Assembly: GCA_028717025.1 (NCBI GenBank)
Contig: JAQUOR010000096.1
Location: 1 to 6,596, forward strand
Source: Candidatus Omnitrophota bacterium
Lineage (GTDB): Bacteria; Omnitrophota; Gorgyraeia; Duberdicusellales; 4484-171
Length of the DNA stretch: 6,596 nucleotides
Direction: 5' to 3'
The notes beneath the pieces were generated by a model. The model was given only the letters and a program-made list of their open reading frames with translations, was not told the origin of the DNA and searched no databases. A program made the position numbers and the translations under genes. Numbering within the stretch: the first letter of the stretch is position 1; each line of letters begins with the position of its first letter. Below are positions 4,094-6,596 of the stretch, in pieces.

Positions 4094-6160
4094 ATGCGTA
4101 AAACATTATTTGTGGGAATGGTTATTGTTCTCCTGACAACTGTTTGCACTGCCTGGGCGCAAGAGAATATTGAAATAGTAACGGCGCAAGACCAAAACGA
4201 AACGGCGCAACTACCGTCTCAGGAAGAAACGCCGCCTCTTACCTTAGAAAACCAAGCGCAGGAAACAGCGTCAAGCGTGCAGGAAGAGCAAGCACCACAG
4301 GAAACGTCGTCTGGACCCATTGTTCCTGACTTACAGGAGCAAGCGGTAGTTACACCGTTTCCTGAACAGTCGCCAGTGCAGGCTCAGCCAGCTGTTCTTA
4401 TCACCGGTGAAAGTCCAACGCAGAATAAAATATCCTTAGACATCAAGGGGATGGATATCGTTGATGTTTTGAAAATGCTCGCTAATCGTTCAGGCATGAA
4501 TATCGTGGTGGGTAAAAATGTAACCGGACGAGTCACGCTGTTTTTGAAAAACGTCGATGTGTGGGATGCCTTTGAGCTAATACTTTTGAGCAATGAATTA
4601 GCGTATGAAAAGAAAGGCGACATTCTCAATGTTATGACACAGAGTGATTACGAATTGCAATATGGCGAACGTTTTCAGGATGCAAAACAGGGGAAAATAA
4701 TACATTTAAAATACACAAAAGCAGTTGATCTCTCGAGAGCGTTAAGTCAAATTAAAACTAACATTGGCAAAATCGTGGTAGATGAAGGTTCGAATACGCT
4801 TGCTCTCATTGACACTCCGGAAAAAATCAGAGAAATGGAGGATTTTATCGTAAAAACGGATTTGCCGCTGCAGACAAAAGTATTTACCCTGAATTACGCG
4901 AAGGCAGAGAAATTAAGCGTGAAAATTCAGGAAATGCTTACCAAAGGGATAGGGTCTTTACGGATAGATGAACGCACCAATAAAATTGTGGTTACCGATT
5001 ACCCGGAAAAATTGGATGAAGTTTCGCGTGTCGTTGCCGCGTTTGACGAAAAAACGCAGCAAGTCTTAATCGATGCGCAAATAATTGAAATAAGGCCTTC
5101 CGATAAATTCGAAATGGGTGTGGACTGGGATTATTGGCTTAAGAATCATTTCAGGGTCGCAAGCGCATTGCCCATAGGCACCGCTAACAGATTGCTCATA
5201 AGCACTGCCGTTGATGTGGTAACCGGCAAGGGGGATTATAAAGCAATCCTTGATGTCTTGCGCACTATCGGCGACACAAAAATACTTTCCAGCCCGCGTA
5301 TTATGGCGCTCAATAACCAGGAGGCCAAGATACTCGTAGGAACAAAAGACGCGTATATTACTTCAACTACTTCGCTGGCGGGAGAGGCTTCCGTCAGTTC
5401 CCAAACCGTTAACTTCGTCGATGTGGGCATTAAGCTATACGTTACTCCTACCATCAACAACGATGGTTTTGTTACCATGAAAATAAGGCCAGAAATAAGC
5501 TCTTCCGTGCGTACCGACATTACCGCAGAAGGCAAAATTACTCAAATTCCCATAGTGACAACTTCTGAGGCAGAAACGACCGTAATGATCAAGGACGGCG
5601 TTACTATTATCATTGGCGGGCTGCAGAAGGATGAGAAGAACAAAACAGTGAAAAAAATACCCTTATTAGGAGACATACCGGGCGTGGGATTTTTCTTCAG
5701 AAGTACCTCCGATGAAACCAAAAAGACGGAAATAGTTATTCTTTTAACGCCGCATATCATTTCCGGTGAAAGCCCTCTCACTGATTTCTCTGAGATTAAA
5801 CCGGAGGAAGGTATCGTAGTAAAGATGGAAAAAGGCAAGATCGTGTCTGAAAAAATTCCTGATCGCAATAAAGAAACCAAAAATATGTCCGTTGCCGGGT
5901 ATTATGACTTGCTAACGTATAAAATAAATGCATTAGCATATCTTAACCAGCCCAAGGGAGAAAAAGGAGAAGTAAAGTTGACTTTTATCCTTACTAAAGA
6001 CGGCATCCTTTTGGAAGAGCCAATAGCATATTATAGCAATAATTTTGCTTTAACGCCTGGGGCCATACGCGCAATACAACAGGCATCGCCATTTGCCCCT
6101 TTTCCAAAAGCAATCGGTAATACCAAAAAGAAATTTAAAATAACCTTGCTCTATCAATAG
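4094..6160 (+). CDS. Outer-membrane secretin (GspD/PilQ type) with a C-terminal TonB-like domain
   Basis: This 688-residue secretin would form the gated outer-membrane ring of the machine. Residues 1-22 are a Sec signal peptide with likely cleavage after AWA; Cys18 is not in a lipobox. Residues 23-110 are a Gln/Glu/Pro-rich linker. An N0/STN domain lies at about 112-186 (ISLDIKGMDIVDVLKMLANR, MNIVVG). Two secretin N1-type modules follow at about 199-256 and 260-322. The secretin barrel is about 325-556, with VLIDAQIIEI near its start and the hallmark GVTIIIGGLQKDE, KKIPLLGDIPGVGFFFRS and EIVILLTPHII at 502-556. After a charged linker, residues about 600-688 match a TonB C-terminal domain: YYDLLTYKINALAYL, GEVKLTFILTKDGIL, then GAIRAIQQASPFAPFP and a closing FKITLLY strand. 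That domain sits where GspD carries its pilotin-binding S-domain. There is no AMIN domain. The two N1 modules and N0 give a PilQ-like layout. Secretin identity is near certain; TonB-like assignment is good; its function is unknown. Confidence 0.93.
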   Translation: MRKTLFVGMVIVLLTTVCTAWAQENIEIVTAQDQNETAQLPSQEETPPLTLENQAQETASSVQEEQAPQETSSGPIVPDLQEQAVVTPFPEQSPVQAQPAVLITGESPTQNKISLDIKGMDIVDVLKMLANRSGMNIVVGKNVTGRVTLFLKNVDVWDAFELILLSNELAYEKKGDILNVMTQSDYELQYGERFQDAKQGKIIHLKYTKAVDLSRALSQIKTNIGKIVVDEGSNTLALIDTPEKIREMEDFIVKTDLPLQTKVFTLNYAKAEKLSVKIQEMLTKGIGSLRIDERTNKIVVTDYPEKLDEVSRVVAAFDEKTQQVLIDAQIIEIRPSDKFEMGVDWDYWLKNHFRVASALPIGTANRLLISTAVDVVTGKGDYKAILDVLRTIGDTKILSSPRIMALNNQEAKILVGTKDAYITSTTSLAGEASVSSQTVNFVDVGIKLYVTPTINNDGFVTMKIRPEISSSVRTDITAEGKITQIPIVTTSEAETTVMIKDGVTIIIGGLQKDEKNKTVKKIPLLGDIPGVGFFFRSTSDETKKTEIVILLTPHIISGESPLTDFSEIKPEEGIVVKMEKGKIVSEKIPDRNKETKNMSVAGYYDLLTYKINALAYLNQPKGEKGEVKLTFILTKDGILLEEPIAYYSNNFALTPGAIRAIQQASPFAPFPKAIGNTKKKFKITLLYQ

Positions 6161-6380
6161 TGTATTTTCTTTAGAGTTAATGCTATTCTGGAGGAGGCTC
6201 AGACAGAAAAAGTTCAAATTTCTTCCTTGGTTATTTTTCCAATACTTTTTACCCCCAGGTCACTAAAATCTCTTCATTTTCTGCCGTATGAGCGATGTAA
6301 TGCAGTTGCGCGGGGAAGGAAAAACATCTTCATTCATCATTTTTCTGACTTTTTTCTACTTCCATATTAAAAATTTGTGG
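6161..6380. other. Noncoding stretch between the secretin and fabG-like genes
   Basis: From the secretin stop to the fabG-like start there are 309 bases without a credible gene; the last part holds the promoter and dyads listed separately. I found no GC-rich hairpin with a T-run, so no clear intrinsic terminator for the secretin operon, only short 4-base pairings such as TTGG (6227-6230) with CCAA (6239-6242). T-rich runs are frequent. On the minus strand 6249-6329 is an open stretch of 26 codons with a protein-like sequence but no start. Confidence 0.5.
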
Positions 6381-6386
6381 TATAAT
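6378..6386 (+). promoter_or_regulatory. Extended -10 promoter for the fabG-like gene
   Basis: TGGTATAAT is a perfect extended -10 element (TG at 6378-6379, TATAAT at 6381-6386). The -35 position around 6358-6363 does not match consensus, which the TG extension can offset. Transcription would begin near 6392, giving a leader of about 78 bases. Its form matches the extended -10 in front of the gspL-like gene. Confidence 0.55.
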
Positions 6387-6396
6387 TAATCAAATA

Positions 6397-6453
6397 ACGG
6401 ATGCTTTAGACGGTTGCGGATAAATATATCCGTTTGGATCTGTTGTAATCCGT
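6397..6453. repeat. Nested CGGAT/ATCCG dyads in the fabG-like leader
   Basis: ACGGAT (6397-6402) is mirrored by ATCCGT (6448-6453), and CGGATA (6417-6422) by TATCCG (6427-6432) across a 4-base AATA loop. Both pairs are centred on about 6425. The inner pair makes a 6-base-pair hairpin. A direct repeat ATCTGTTG also occurs at 6438-6445 and 6458-6465, 20 bases apart. The set lies downstream of the predicted transcription start and ahead of a gene with no visible Shine-Dalgarno, so it may be an operator or an RNA control element. Confidence 0.4.
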
Positions 6454-6469
6454 ATTCATCTGTTGCTAT

Positions 6470-6596
6470 ATGAAAGACCTAAAAGGTAAAATTGCAATCA
6501 TTACCGGTGGTTCCCGTGGAATAGGCAGAGCGTGTTGTATCGAGTTTGCTAAAGCCGGCGCCAACATCGTTTTTACCTACAATAAAAGCAAAAAAG
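6470..6596 (+). CDS. fabG: FabG-like short-chain dehydrogenase/reductase, N-terminal part (runs off window)
   Basis: The first 42 residues of a classical short-chain dehydrogenase are present. A first beta strand (KIAIITGG, 7-14) leads into the Rossmann dinucleotide motif TGGSRGIG (12-19), followed by a helix (RACCIEFAKAGA) and a second strand (NIVFTYN). An Arg at position 16 within the motif and the spacing are typical of FabG, the NADPH-dependent 3-oxoacyl-ACP reductase of fatty-acid synthesis. The catalytic Ser-Tyr-Lys lies beyond the window, so other SDR reductases remain possible. ATG 6470 gives the standard short FabG N-terminus, yet no Shine-Dalgarno is visible before it. It has its own promoter and is probably unrelated in function to the secretion genes. 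Confidence 0.8.
   Translation, partial: MKDLKGKIAIITGGSRGIGRACCIEFAKAGANIVFTYNKSKK

Noticed and set aside
4130..4160. Cys18 of the secretin as a lipoprotein site
   Set aside because: The residues before it (TTV) do not form a lipobox, and AWA gives a good signal peptidase I site.

Overview
The window reads as chromosomal DNA of a Gram-negative (diderm) bacterium. It is almost filled by an envelope-spanning type II secretion / type IV pilus-like machine: an inner-membrane platform (GspL/PilM-N and GspM/PilO types), a GspA/ExeA-type ATPase, a GspC-type connector and an outer-membrane secretin. Base composition is moderate, codon use looks uniform, and there are no insertion sequences, tRNAs, rRNAs or CRISPR arrays. 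The merged PilM-PilN architecture and the GspC N-terminus (SPEEKLLNLIKGKK) resemble what I associate with uncultured Omnitrophota-like genomes. That lineage guess is inference and weak; nothing in the window is a taxonomic marker.

Layout. Bases 1-77 are the last 24 codons of an upstream gene, plausibly a GspK-type minor pseudopilin. After an extended -10 promoter (143-151) come gspL-like (246-1670) and gspM-like (1667-2203), joined by a 4-base ATGA overlap. An AT-rich intergenic stretch (2204-2431) carries a good sigma-70 promoter and a palindrome. A second compact operon follows: a 76-residue MerR-type DNA-binding protein that appears to start on AUU (2432-2662), a GspA/ExeA-type AAA ATPase (2667-3491), a GspC-type protein (3481-4083) and a secretin (4094-6160). 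A 309-base noncoding stretch with an extended -10 promoter and a dyad-rich leader then leads to the start of a fabG-like reductase (6470 to the window end).

How the genes fit together. The GspL- and GspM-type proteins would form the inner-membrane platform that couples a cytoplasmic motor (not in the window) to pseudopilus assembly. The GspC-type protein would bridge that platform to the secretin N-domains. The GspA-type ATPase is expected to help insert the secretin through the cell wall. The MerR-type protein is placed to control the second operon, including itself.

The two most unusual points are the secretin's extra C-terminal domain, which looks like a TonB C-terminal domain, and the small MerR-type gene. 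That gene has no ATG, GTG or TTG start but has a strong Shine-Dalgarno sequence 9 bases before an ATT codon.
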